From Lunatibacter salilacus (GTDB lineage: Bacteria > Bacteroidota > Bacteroidia > Cytophagales > Cyclobacteriaceae), in NCBI RefSeq assembly GCF_009797935.1, contig NZ_VOLC01000010.1, positions 62,001-126,000 on the forward strand: 64,000 nucleotides of DNA. Direction: 5' to 3'. Positions 16,747 to 25,254 of this stretch are shown piece by piece. The notes beneath the pieces are model-generated. The model saw only the letters and a list, made by a program, of their open reading frames with translations, made no database searches and was not told where the DNA came from. The position numbers and the translations under genes were made by a program. How positions within the stretch are numbered: the stretch's first letter is position 1; every line of letters begins with the position of its first letter.

Positions 16747-19284
16747 ATGATGAATACCTTTGTTGGTAATTTGGGGCATTTAATGGCAATTGTTGCTTTT
16801 GTCACTGCCATTATAACTGCCTTTTCATATTATAACTATATTAAAGCACCCGAACTCGAAAAAGCTTCCTGGAAACGATTCAGCCGTATTACATTTTACA
16901 TACATGCTGTTGCGAGCGTAGGAATTGCCATCTCACTTTTCGAGATCATATACAATCACCGGTTCGAGTATTTCTACGCCTATTCCCACTCCTCCAAAGC
17001 ACTTCCAGTACATTACATGATCTCCAGCTTCTGGGAAGGACAGGAAGGCGCATTTATCCTTTGGATTTTTTGGAATGTAGTTTTGGGCATTATCCTTATA
17101 CATACCAATAAGTTCTGGGAAGGTCCTGTCATGGTGGTTTTTGCCCTCGTTCAGGCGTTTTTGGTATCCATGATTCTGGGTGTAGTGATAGGTGATCTTA
17201 AGATTGGTAGTTCCCCCTTTATTTTGCTTCGAGACATCTCTGAAGCTCCGATTTTCCAAATTAACCCGGAATTTATCCCACAGGATGGGACAGGTTTGAA
17301 TCCTTTGTTGCAGAATATATGGATGGTTATTCACCCCCCAACACTGTTTCTAGGATATGCCTCTACATTAGTACCCTTTGCTTTCCTAATGGGAGGCCTT
17401 GCCATGAAGCGCTATTCGGAATGGGTACGACCAGCTTTGCCTTGGGCTATATTCTCTGCCATGATTTTGGGTATGGGAATTATTATGGGAGCTTATTGGG
17501 CCTATGTTACGTTGAATTTTGGCGGATATTGGAATTGGGATCCTGTAGAAAATGCAGTTTATGTTCCCTGGCTAATCATGGTGGCAGCAATTCATACCAT
17601 GATTACCTATAAGAAGAGTAGTACGGCTCTGAAGACCTCTATTGTTCTGGTAATAGCTTCATTTATTCTAGTCCTTTATGCTACGTTCTTGGTAAGAAGT
17701 GGCGTGTTGGGAGATTCTTCCGTGCACTCCTTTACTGATTTGGGGCTTTCCGGTCAGTTACTGATTTACATGTTGTTCTTCTTGGTTATAGCCATTTTCT
17801 TATCTGTGAAAGAATGGAAAAACATTCCAACTTCCGATAGGGAAGCATCTGTTTATTCACGGGAATTCTGGATTTTCATTGGTGCCACTACCTTGGGGCT
17901 AATGGCTTTTCAAGTCATATTGCCCACCTCTATCCCGGTATATAATGCCATCGTGGAAGGATTGGGAGGCATATCCAATATGGCTCCGCCTGCGGATCAG
18001 GTAGGTTTCTACACCAAATTCCAACTCTGGTTTGCCGTTGCTTTAGCCCTATTGACGGGTGTGGGGCAGTACTTCTGGTGGAATAAAATGGATAAGCATG
18101 AGCTAAAAAATTCTTTGGTGACGCCATATATCATTTCCATGATTCTGGCAGCTGTCATTATCACCTTGGGAAAGGTTTATGATATCAGTTATATCGTAGT
18201 CGTATTGGCGGGAGCCTTTACTATCGTAGCCAACGGATCCATTCTTATCAAGCTAATCAAAGCAAAAACGTTTAAACTTGCTGGCGGATCTCTTGCCCAT
18301 GTAGGGCTGGGAATGATTCTAATCGGGGTTATGTTTTCTTCGGGATATTCTGACACCATTTCCATCAACATGTCAGGCATGACCTATAAAAAGGACTGGG
18401 AAGATGATCTAAACAAACAAAACGTATTACTTTGGATTAACAAGCCGCTGCAGATGAAGGATTACGAAGTAATCTATCGGGGCAGGCACAAAAAAGTCAA
18501 AGGCTTTCCCGGATATGTCAAAGCTGACTTGTTGGAATCTGTAGACGGCATAAACGCTGCCGTTGCCCTCCAAGATATTGATGCCAAAGGAAAAACCTAT
18601 TTCTCAAGAGGAGATACGGTAAGCATCGTTTTGGAGGAAAACAGTTATTTTAAGGTGGAATACTATCAGGAAGATGATCTAAAATTCACCTTATTCCCCA
18701 TGTCCCAGCCAAACCCTACCATGGGATTGATTTCTTCTCCGGATTCCAAAAGATACCTTTCTAAAGATTTATATACCCACGTATCGGCCATCAACGACTA
18801 CGAGGATCCCGAATGGAAAGAGGATCAGTTTGAAAATTCCGAGCCAGGGGGACAGTTTTTCATGAATGATTTTGTGACCAATTTTGAGGGTACGGAACTT
18901 ATCAGTGACCCCCAAGAATTGAGAGATTTGAGCCTGCAAGAAGGTGACGTCGCCATTCGTGCGAAGCTCAGTATCATGGATAATGATGTGAAGCGGCTTA
19001 TCGAACCCATGTTTCTTATCCGGGATAATCAAGTGGGAAAAATAGCAGCCATTGATTCGGATCTTGGAATCAAAGTGGAGATTGACAATATTTTACCTGA
19101 GGAAGGAAAGTTTGTGTTTAAGTACAATACCTACCAGAAAGACTATGTTGTCATGAAAGCTTCCGTCAAGCCTTTTATAAATGTATTATGGCTTGGCACC
19201 ATCATCATGTTGTTCGGATTTTGTACCGCCATTTATCGGCGCTATGACGAATTTACCAAAATGCGTAATAAAGGTTTGGAATAA
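16747..19284 (+). CDS. ccmF: Cytochrome c heme lyase CcmF/CcsA-type
   Basis: The 845-residue protein has about fourteen membrane helices. The WWD heme-handling loop reads NFGGYWNWDPVENAVYVPW (near residues 258-276), with flanking conserved His residues. A large periplasmic domain (about residues 545-800) precedes the last helix, LWLGTIIMLFGFCTAIYRR. It ligates heme delivered by CcmE to CxxCH apocytochromes. It is larger than E. coli CcmF (about 650 residues), as usual in Bacteroidota. Two adjacent ATGs (16747, 16750) are possible starts. The gene ends the ccm run at a terminator. Confidence 0.93.
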   Translation: MMNTFVGNLGHLMAIVAFVTAIITAFSYYNYIKAPELEKASWKRFSRITFYIHAVASVGIAISLFEIIYNHRFEYFYAYSHSSKALPVHYMISSFWEGQEGAFILWIFWNVVLGIILIHTNKFWEGPVMVVFALVQAFLVSMILGVVIGDLKIGSSPFILLRDISEAPIFQINPEFIPQDGTGLNPLLQNIWMVIHPPTLFLGYASTLVPFAFLMGGLAMKRYSEWVRPALPWAIFSAMILGMGIIMGAYWAYVTLNFGGYWNWDPVENAVYVPWLIMVAAIHTMITYKKSSTALKTSIVLVIASFILVLYATFLVRSGVLGDSSVHSFTDLGLSGQLLIYMLFFLVIAIFLSVKEWKNIPTSDREASVYSREFWIFIGATTLGLMAFQVILPTSIPVYNAIVEGLGGISNMAPPADQVGFYTKFQLWFAVALALLTGVGQYFWWNKMDKHELKNSLVTPYIISMILAAVIITLGKVYDISYIVVVLAGAFTIVANGSILIKLIKAKTFKLAGGSLAHVGLGMILIGVMFSSGYSDTISINMSGMTYKKDWEDDLNKQNVLLWINKPLQMKDYEVIYRGRHKKVKGFPGYVKADLLESVDGINAAVALQDIDAKGKTYFSRGDTVSIVLEENSYFKVEYYQEDDLKFTLFPMSQPNPTMGLISSPDSKRYLSKDLYTHVSAINDYEDPEWKEDQFENSEPGGQFFMNDFVTNFEGTELISDPQELRDLSLQEGDVAIRAKLSIMDNDVKRLIEPMFLIRDNQVGKIAAIDSDLGIKVEIDNILPEEGKFVFKYNTYQKDYVVMKASVKPFINVLWLGTIIMLFGFCTAIYRRYDEFTKMRNKGLE

Positions 19285-19307
19285 AGATCCAGCCCCCATT
19301 TATTTCT

Positions 19308-19329
19308 AAAACCCCTTCCAAGGGGTTTT
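19308..19329 (+). terminator. Intrinsic terminator after ccmF
   Basis: AAAACCCCTT (19308-19317) pairs with AAGGGGTTTT (19320-19329) and is followed by ATTTTG, 24 bases past the ccmF stop. Confidence 0.75.
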
Positions 19330-19357
19330 ATTTTGACCGTTATGATTGTTTTCTCAT

Positions 19358-19413
19358 GAAATCGAGCATGACGCAGGCAACGCACGGAGGGATGATTATA
19401 ATTGCGAGATTCC
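19358..19413 (+). repeat. Intergenic repeat, copy B (after ccmF)
   Basis: This is the second copy of the 56-base block seen at 16186-16241, at 75% identity without gaps and in the same orientation. It ends 30 bases before the start of the next gene. It shows that the longer reading frame into this block is non-coding. Confidence 0.6.
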
Positions 19414-19443
19414 ATGTGGCAACTGAAAAACAATTATAAACAC

Positions 19444-20220
19444 ATGAAGTTTGACATCGCAATCCTTGGTTCCGGTAATGTGGCTTGGCACCTCAGTGCA
19501 GCCTTGGAGACCGCCGGACATGAAATCACAGAAGTCTACAGTCGTAATCTGGACCATGCTAAAAGGATTACGGGAAGGCTTTATGCCACAGAAGCTACCG
19601 ACGAGCTGGATTTCTCTGAAAGTAAAGCCCGTGTGTTTATTATTGCTGTTGCGGATCAGGCGATCGCCGATGTGGCGGATGGAATAATACTTCCAGAAAA
19701 CAGCATTCTGGTCCATACCAGTGGTAGCATGCCCTTGGAAATTTTGGAGTATAGTTCAGCAAGTTATACAGGGATATTTTATCCTTTGCAAACCTTTAGT
19801 AAAAACCGGGACCTTGATTTTGCCGATGTTTCCATACTTCTCGAATCAGAAGATCAGGAGACGCTTAAAATTCTAAAAAAACTGGCCGCAAGCCTTACCT
19901 CTCCCTACTATACTGTAAAATCAAAGGACCGAAAAGCCGTGCATGTGGCTGCTGTCTTTGCCAGTAACTTTACCAATCATCTGATTGGCATTGCGGAAGC
20001 AATCATGAACCGGCAGGGTTTGGATATGGAAATGCTCAAGCCACTAATCATAGAACAAATCAGCAAATGCCTACAAATCGGTGCGAGAGCAGCCCAGACA
20101 GGCCCTGCCCTTCGGGAAGATTTCCCCACTTTGGAGGCACATCATCAGTTTTTGACCTATAATGAGCAACTGGCGGAAATCTACCGATTGATCTCGCAGG
20201 ATATATTGGATGCCAATTGA
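19444..20220 (+). CDS. Rossmann-fold NAD(P)-binding protein with DUF2520 domain
   Basis: The 258-residue protein begins with a dinucleotide-binding fold (FDIAILGSGNVAWHLSAAL, GSGNVA near residues 9-14) and continues with a helical DUF2520 domain (about residues 125-250: AVFASNFTNHLIGIAEAIM). It resembles 6-phosphogluconate/ketopantoate reductase-like proteins, but its substrate is unknown. Bacteroidota members often sit beside fatty-acid or coenzyme genes. I start it at 19444 (MKFDIAILG) because the frame extension to 19402 falls inside an intergenic repeat. Confidence 0.85.
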   Translation: MKFDIAILGSGNVAWHLSAALETAGHEITEVYSRNLDHAKRITGRLYATEATDELDFSESKARVFIIAVADQAIADVADGIILPENSILVHTSGSMPLEILEYSSASYTGIFYPLQTFSKNRDLDFADVSILLESEDQETLKILKKLAASLTSPYYTVKSKDRKAVHVAAVFASNFTNHLIGIAEAIMNRQGLDMEMLKPLIIEQISKCLQIGARAAQTGPALREDFPTLEAHHQFLTYNEQLAEIYRLISQDILDAN

Positions 20221-20257
20221 ATTTTTAGGCGGAAAATATCTTTCAAACTCAGTTCAA

Positions 20258-21604
20258 TTACTTCTCGTCTATCCAAGATTCACTTTCTTCGAAGGAAATC
20301 CCCTCTACTCTCAATTGCTGCAAAACGGGTTCATATATTTCTTTGCGTGTAGGAAGTAAAAGTCCCCTACTGGAAAATTTATCTTCCAAAAACAAATCGA
20401 CAGCTATTCCCAATGGCAGTCCTACAGTCTTGGCCATGGCGGTATGCGCTTGGTCATCGCCTTTTACCGTTAAACTGCTTACTAATCGTTTTACCCGCTC
20501 TCCTACTTGCACCTCAACCTGATGCTGCATCAGTACCATATCCTTATCACCAAGCTTTAGATTCCATTTTTCTTCCAACAGTTTTTGCAAAATCTTAGCT
20601 GGACTGCCCTTACGCAAGGCAAGTGGTCCATCCTCAAAAAGCCCCAACCATGCTAGTTTCGCCAAAATGGCATCCGTTACTTCGGGAAGAAGCGCCTTGA
20701 TTTTTACTTCGACGGATTTATTCGGGTCATAGGGAAGAAAGGTGTTTGTTAACATCCGGTAAGTAAATCCCTTTGGCAAATCCATTTCATAAGAATCATC
20801 GGTAAGACCCAGTTGTACCAGAACATTCCAAGCTTGGCAGAAACCTTGGGTTCGCAGAGTTCCTCTTAGGATCGTTGGGATATCCTGCAGTCCATAAATC
20901 TCACGGTAGGAAAGTGAATCCCGGTTGGGATAGCCTTCAAATGTCCCCAATCCCGGAAAATGAACCTCTTCGGTCCGTTTGAAAAGCATGTGATAGGGAA
21001 TAAATTTGTAGTACCCGTTGCGGATAAAACTCGACACGCCCTGCCCGGCCAACACCACATTTCGGGGACTCCAGGTAAACTTGTAGTTCCAGGGGTTGTC
21101 TACATATTCGGGGGACATCAATCCTCCGCAAAAGGATTTATACAAGGTGATCGTATGTCCCTGCTCCCTTTCCCTATCCATCAACTGCATGGCGGACATA
21201 TGGTCTAGCCCAGGATCCAGACCACATTCGTTTAAAAAAAACAAGCTTTTTTCTTTGATTTCGGATTCCAATTTTTTCATCTCCGCAGAAGAGTAGGAAG
21301 CCGAGAAAAAATGCTTGGACATTGCCACACAATCTGCAGCAACCAAGGGGTGAAAGGACGGAGGCAGCATGGATATCACCAAATCAGCTTGTTGAATCAA
21401 CCCTTTCCGTTCGGCTTCGTTTTCAATACCCAATGCCTTAGCTGTGGCTGAAGGATGACCCTTGACCTTCTGCTCTGCCGCTTCCAGAGAAACATCCGCA
21501 ATGACAAATTTCCTTAACTTCTTTTCAGCATCCCTCAAGAGGTAATCGATCAATACGGTTGCTGATTTTCCCGCCCCAAGGATCAAAATGTTTTTCTCTT
21601 GCAT
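20258..21604 (-). CDS. Saccharopine dehydrogenase family protein
   Basis: The 448-residue protein has an N-terminal NAD(P)-binding motif (ILILGAGKSATVLIDYLL). The fold of saccharopine reductase/dehydrogenase follows: SMLPPSFHPLVAADCVAM, FFSASYSS, then NECGLDPGLDHMSAM near residues 148-162. It lacks a lysine-ketoglutarate reductase domain, so it is the stand-alone C-terminal type seen in lysine catabolism or biosynthesis via saccharopine, or in other amino-acid dehydrogenases. The exact substrate is inferred. It is divergently transcribed from cdd. Confidence 0.85.
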   Translation of the reverse strand: MQEKNILILGAGKSATVLIDYLLRDAEKKLRKFVIADVSLEAAEQKVKGHPSATAKALGIENEAERKGLIQQADLVISMLPPSFHPLVAADCVAMSKHFFSASYSSAEMKKLESEIKEKSLFFLNECGLDPGLDHMSAMQLMDREREQGHTITLYKSFCGGLMSPEYVDNPWNYKFTWSPRNVVLAGQGVSSFIRNGYYKFIPYHMLFKRTEEVHFPGLGTFEGYPNRDSLSYREIYGLQDIPTILRGTLRTQGFCQAWNVLVQLGLTDDSYEMDLPKGFTYRMLTNTFLPYDPNKSVEVKIKALLPEVTDAILAKLAWLGLFEDGPLALRKGSPAKILQKLLEEKWNLKLGDKDMVLMQHQVEVQVGERVKRLVSSLTVKGDDQAHTAMAKTVGLPLGIAVDLFLEDKFSSRGLLLPTRKEIYEPVLQQLRVEGISFEESESWIDEK

Positions 21605-21777
21605 TATTTTCGTGGGTTTAGTCTTTCAAAGATTAGTGTTCTATCTTCTGGAATAGTATCACTTCCTAGATTTTCATTAGAGAATATTTGCCCTACATTT
21701 TATTTAACGAAAAAATTAAACATCTTGGACATCACAAAGCTTATCCAAATAGTGTACAACCTACTAGCAGCCCCCAT

Positions 21778-22266
21778 ATGACCAATAAAAAAATTGAAAC
21801 GACCAGCACGCTAACCCTTTACAGCTGGACTTCCCTTCCTCATGATGTACAGGAGTTAGTTAGCAAAGCGAAGGCTGCCACAGAAAATGCCTATGCCCCG
21901 TACTCGGGATTTATGGTGGGCGCTGCGGTGCTGCTCCAGGACGGCCAAGTTTATACCGCCAATAATCAGGAAAACGTTTGCTTCCCCGTAGGCGTTTGCG
22001 CCGAAAGGATCCTATTGGGATACACGCACGCCAATTTCCCGGAAATACCGCCTATCAAATTGGCTATTGTTGCCAGACGAGCCTCTGGAAAAGAGGACTA
22101 TGCCACCGTCACTCCCTGTGGCCTTTGTCGGCAGTCTATCAGTGAGTACGAAATCAAGTTTGGCTTGCCTATTGAGCTCTATATGTATATGCCTTCAGGC
22201 GAAGTGCTGCAAGCGAGTGGTATTGACCAATTGCTTCCTTTTAAATTTGAGGATCTCAACAAATAA
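21778..22266 (+). CDS. cdd: Cytidine deaminase
   Basis: The 162-residue protein carries the zinc and catalytic motifs VCAER (Cys ligand and proton-shuttling Glu) and PCGLCRQ (two Cys ligands), plus ENVCFP for nucleoside binding. This defines the tetrameric cytidine deaminase that converts (deoxy)cytidine to (deoxy)uridine. I start it at the ATG at 21778 (MTNKKIETT); the frame extends upstream to 21688, but those residues do not resemble the family. The N-terminal 30 residues (to YSWTSLP) are a Bacteroidota extension. The esterase gene follows after 6 bases. Confidence 0.93.
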   Translation: MTNKKIETTSTLTLYSWTSLPHDVQELVSKAKAATENAYAPYSGFMVGAAVLLQDGQVYTANNQENVCFPVGVCAERILLGYTHANFPEIPPIKLAIVARRASGKEDYATVTPCGLCRQSISEYEIKFGLPIELYMYMPSGEVLQASGIDQLLPFKFEDLNK

Positions 22267-22272
22267 CCAACC

Positions 22273-22941
22273 ATGAATGACCTAGGCAAACAGCAGGTAA
22301 GTTATACCCAACAAAACTATTTTTTAACATCTCATGACCCTTCCGGGACGGAAAAGGAAATCTGGCTGATCTTGCATGGGTACGGTCAACTTGCCGAATT
22401 TTTCCTACGCAAATTCAGGCCTTTCTTCGATTCCTCCCGATTGTTTGTGGCACCGGAAGGAATCAACCGCTCCTATCTGGAAGGATTCTCCGGCCGGGTG
22501 GGAGCCAATTGGATGACCAAGCATCAACGGGAAACTGACATTCTAAACGGAATGAACTACTTGAACGCAGTTGTAAAAGAGGTTCTGAAAACGTTTGATG
22601 ACAGGCCTGAGATTAATGTTTTGGGATTTTCCCAAGGGGCCGCCACCGTCAGCCGCTGGGTAGTACAAAGCCCATTACCGATACAAAAAATGGTTCTCTT
22701 GGGAGGTGCATTGGCTGTTGATTTGGATAAGGAAAAGCTACAGGAGAAGGCAAAAAACCTACACCTTATCTTGGCAACTGGGAATAGTGACCCTTTAATC
22801 ACGCCAGAAAGATTAAAAGAGCAATTGGGTCATGTTGAAACAGTGGCTTTTCGGAAACTAAGCAACTTCACCTATGCGGGTGGGCATGAGTTGGACGAGC
22901 AGCTATTGCGCCAAATTATCGTAGCGGACGGGGCTGAATAG
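22273..22941 (+). CDS. Alpha/beta hydrolase, phospholipase/carboxylesterase family
   Basis: This 222-residue protein lacks a signal peptide and has the oxyanion region LILHGYGQ and the nucleophile elbow GFSQGA (Ser near residue 120). A probable catalytic Asp lies in ATGNSDPLI and the His in YAGGHELDE. This is the layout of the small carboxylesterase/acyl-protein thioesterase family. Substrate unknown. It starts 6 bases after cdd, so the two form an operon, probably without metabolic linkage. Confidence 0.85.
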   Translation: MNDLGKQQVSYTQQNYFLTSHDPSGTEKEIWLILHGYGQLAEFFLRKFRPFFDSSRLFVAPEGINRSYLEGFSGRVGANWMTKHQRETDILNGMNYLNAVVKEVLKTFDDRPEINVLGFSQGAATVSRWVVQSPLPIQKMVLLGGALAVDLDKEKLQEKAKNLHLILATGNSDPLITPERLKEQLGHVETVAFRKLSNFTYAGGHELDEQLLRQIIVADGAE

Positions 22942-23048
22942 CTAAAGTTACATTCATATAAATGTAAATTAACCTAACGGTAATCTGGATTTGCTAGGCC
23001 ATTTTTATTTTTAGTAGTATATTGTTGCGTCTTGTCAACCCAAACAAT

Positions 23049-24251
23049 ATGAAATCCACCTCTTTATTCGCTTTCTCGCTACTTGTATGTGTTTTGTTTA
23101 TCTTCACTTCCTGTGAAAAGGAGCCAGCCTCCACTAAGAAGTGGTATAAAGGAAACCTGCATACCCATTCCTATTGGAGTGATGGGGACGAATTTCCGGA
23201 GGTAATTATGGATTGGTATAAAAGCCACGGGTATCACTTTGTGGCGTTAACCGACCATAATATTTTTGCGGAAGGGGATAAATGGGTTACCCTGCGGGAA
23301 GACAGCGTATATCAGACTGCCTTTCAAAATTATTTGGATGAATACGGGGAGGATTGGGTTGAATATAAAGTGGAAGATGGTGAAACGCAGGTGAAGCTGA
23401 AAACCTATACGGAGTATGCCCCACTTTTCCAGGAGGATGAAAGTTTCCTTATGATTCCAGCGGAGGAAATCTCGGATGGATATAAGGGTAAGCCCCTACA
23501 CCTTAACATAACAAATCTTGACAAACTATTTCTCCCACAAGGTGGAGAAAGCGTGGCAGAGGTGCTTCAAAACAATATCAATGCTGTATTGGAACGGCGA
23601 AAAGAAACCGGTCAGCCCATGATGGTACATATCAACCATCCCAACTTCCGCTGGGCAATCACGCTGCAGGACATCGTAAAATTAAAGGGAGAACGGTTCT
23701 TTGAAGTTTATAACGGACATCCCCAAGTAAATAACCTTGGAGATTCCATACGGATGGGCTACGAGCGTATGTGGGATTATGTCAATATCGCCTATATGCA
23801 AAAAGAGCAGCCGCTGCTTTTTGGCCTGGCGACGGATGACAGCCACAATTACCATCATATGGGTGCTACTTTTAGTAATTCCGGAAGGGGTTGGGTTATG
23901 GTGCGGGCCGATTCCCTACAGCCCGGTTCCTTAATTGATGCATTGGAAGCGGGAGAGTTCTATGCGACTACTGGAGTTACCCTGGAAGATTTTTCATTCA
24001 AGAATAATGAACTATCTGTTAAGGTAGCGGCAGAAGACGGTATTGACTATACCATTGAGTTTATTGGCTGCAAAAAGGGCGAAAAGGAAACGACTGTGCT
24101 TAAAAAGGAAAAGGGTACTTCGGCATCATTTAAGCTGGATCCTGAATTGCTATTTGTACGAGCCAAAATAACTTCCACCAAACCCCAAGAGAATCCGGTG
24201 GAAAATATGAAATACCAGATAGCCTGGGTGCAGCCGGTGATTCCCGAATAG
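23049..24251 (+). CDS. PHP-domain-like metal-dependent hydrolase, lipoprotein
   Basis: The 400-residue protein has a lipoprotein signal peptide (IFTSCEK). The PHP metal motif GNLHTHSYWSDGD comes first, followed by VALTDHN, IPAEEIS (metal Glu), HINHPN and LATDDSHNYHH, all expected metal ligands of the polymerase-and-histidinol-phosphatase fold. A small C-terminal beta domain follows (about residues 305-400). It probably hydrolyses phosphoester or similar substrates at the cell envelope. I start it at ATG 23049, just before the signal peptide; the upstream frame to 23022 uses a weak start. Confidence 0.88.
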   Translation: MKSTSLFAFSLLVCVLFIFTSCEKEPASTKKWYKGNLHTHSYWSDGDEFPEVIMDWYKSHGYHFVALTDHNIFAEGDKWVTLREDSVYQTAFQNYLDEYGEDWVEYKVEDGETQVKLKTYTEYAPLFQEDESFLMIPAEEISDGYKGKPLHLNITNLDKLFLPQGGESVAEVLQNNINAVLERRKETGQPMMVHINHPNFRWAITLQDIVKLKGERFFEVYNGHPQVNNLGDSIRMGYERMWDYVNIAYMQKEQPLLFGLATDDSHNYHHMGATFSNSGRGWVMVRADSLQPGSLIDALEAGEFYATTGVTLEDFSFKNNELSVKVAAEDGIDYTIEFIGCKKGEKETTVLKKEKGTSASFKLDPELLFVRAKITSTKPQENPVENMKYQIAWVQPVIPE

Positions 24252-24631
24252 AGGATACAGACACCTCCCTTGACTTAGCTTAATTTACTACCATGAGATC
24301 AACCCTTTTTTAAGAAAAGTGTTTCCCGTTCTTATTTCGGTCTGGGCCATCTGAATGAGAAGGTGATTACCAATGTCAACCTCTATTGAAATGTCTTGGC
24401 TGGAATTAAGTGTCCAATATGCTTCTTCAGCAATGATAACCGTCATGCACCGAATCTCGCCTTTCTAATAGTTCCTCCAGTAGTATGGTCAAAGGAAGCA
24501 ATACTTTTAAAGATAGTCCTCTCATTATTAAATAGTGGCTAATAGCGTGCAGCTTTAAAGGTTAATATACGTCAAAATCTTAACGTTATAGAAAAGCTCT
24601 ATCCTTATAGAATTAACTCTCAAACTATAGG
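24252..24631. other. Gene-free stretch, possibly decayed
   Basis: About 380 bases with no convincing gene. On the minus strand a 52-codon frame (24446 to 24288) encodes EEAYWTLNSSQDISIEVDIG and similar, protein-like but unrecognised and preceded in frame by a stop. It may be a fragment of an older gene, since a clear remnant lies next to it. Confidence 0.3.
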
Positions 24632-24865
24632 TTAAATAATTATTGCCAAATCGAGTTCCTCAGGCCATGTGGAATTTTCAAACGCCAACTCCAATTCTTC
24701 CCGTTTTACCTCTGCCTATTTTAATAATTCCTCATATTTAAATTTACAGGATATAATTTCAAGTAAAAAATCACGGTTTGGCCTTTTTACGCTGACTTTC
24801 TTTTCTATTTCAATAGCCATCTCTAAAAGTCTGAATACATGCATCATATTTTTGGCATCGTAATT
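24632..24865 (-). pseudogene. Remnant of a YcgL-type (COG3541) nucleotidyltransferase, C-terminal part
   Basis: Reading leftwards from directly behind the response-regulator stop, one frame gives YDAKNMMHVFRLLEMAIEI, then VSVKRPNRDFLLEI and KYEELLK, then an in-frame TAG at 24716-24718, then AEVKREELELAFENSTWPEE. This follows the C-terminal pattern of the nucleotidyltransferases related to YcgL (K-MH--RLL-MA-EI ... KR-NR--LL-I--G---YEEL---AE---EEL--A---S-LPE). The N-terminal catalytic domain is absent, so a deletion probably joined this tail to the response regulator. Recognition is by pattern memory only. Confidence 0.5.
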
Positions 24866-24867
24866 TT

Positions 24868-25239
24868 TTATTTAATATACTCTTCTATTGTTGCAATGAA
24901 AGTTTTTAGGTCAAAGGGTTTTTCCAGATATCCATTGGCATTTGTTCTTTTACATATTTCTTTAATATCTGCATTAGCAGAAAACAGCAGTACAGGAATA
25001 TCACGGGTGGCGGGGTTTCCTTTTATAAGGGATACTGCTTTCTCACCGCCAATTTCCGGGATCCACAGGTCCATTAAAACTAGATCTGGTTGAACACTAT
25101 CTATGTCGTTGATCACATTTTCACATCGTAATCGTGTTTCCACACGGTAATGTTTCCTTGTCAAAATCGTTTTACACAGAATTAAAATCTCCTGATTATC
25201 TTCGTAAATTAATATACACTTACCCCGGTTGTTTTCCAC
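24868..25239 (-). CDS. Single-domain response regulator
   Basis: This 123-residue protein is only a receiver domain. It has the acidic pocket (YEDN near residues 12-15), the phospho-acceptor in LVLMDLWIPE (D57), LLFSANAD for the Thr/Ser switch position, and the conserved Lys in YLEKPFD. No output domain follows. The start codon is GTG at 25239. It lies 15 bases behind the histidine kinase gene and is surely its partner. It likely acts by protein contact, as CheY-like proteins do, or relays phosphate to another protein. Confidence 0.88.
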   Translation of the reverse strand: MENNRGKCILIYEDNQEILILCKTILTRKHYRVETRLRCENVINDIDSVQPDLVLMDLWIPEIGGEKAVSLIKGNPATRDIPVLLFSANADIKEICKRTNANGYLEKPFDLKTFIATIEEYIK

Positions 25240-25254
25240 CCTTTGTCTAGCTAT

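Noticed and set aside
19402-19443. Longer frame for the DUF2520 gene
   Set aside because: The extension lies partly in an intergenic repeat (19358-19413), and the Rossmann fold starts at 19444.
22948-22967. TTACATT...AATGTAA inverted repeat after the esterase gene
   Set aside because: Short AT-rich stem without a T tract; likely chance in AT-rich intergenic DNA.
24669-24863. Plus-strand frame of 64 codons
   Set aside because: Lies antisense to the recognisable nucleotidyltransferase remnant; Ser/Asn-rich composition and no family.
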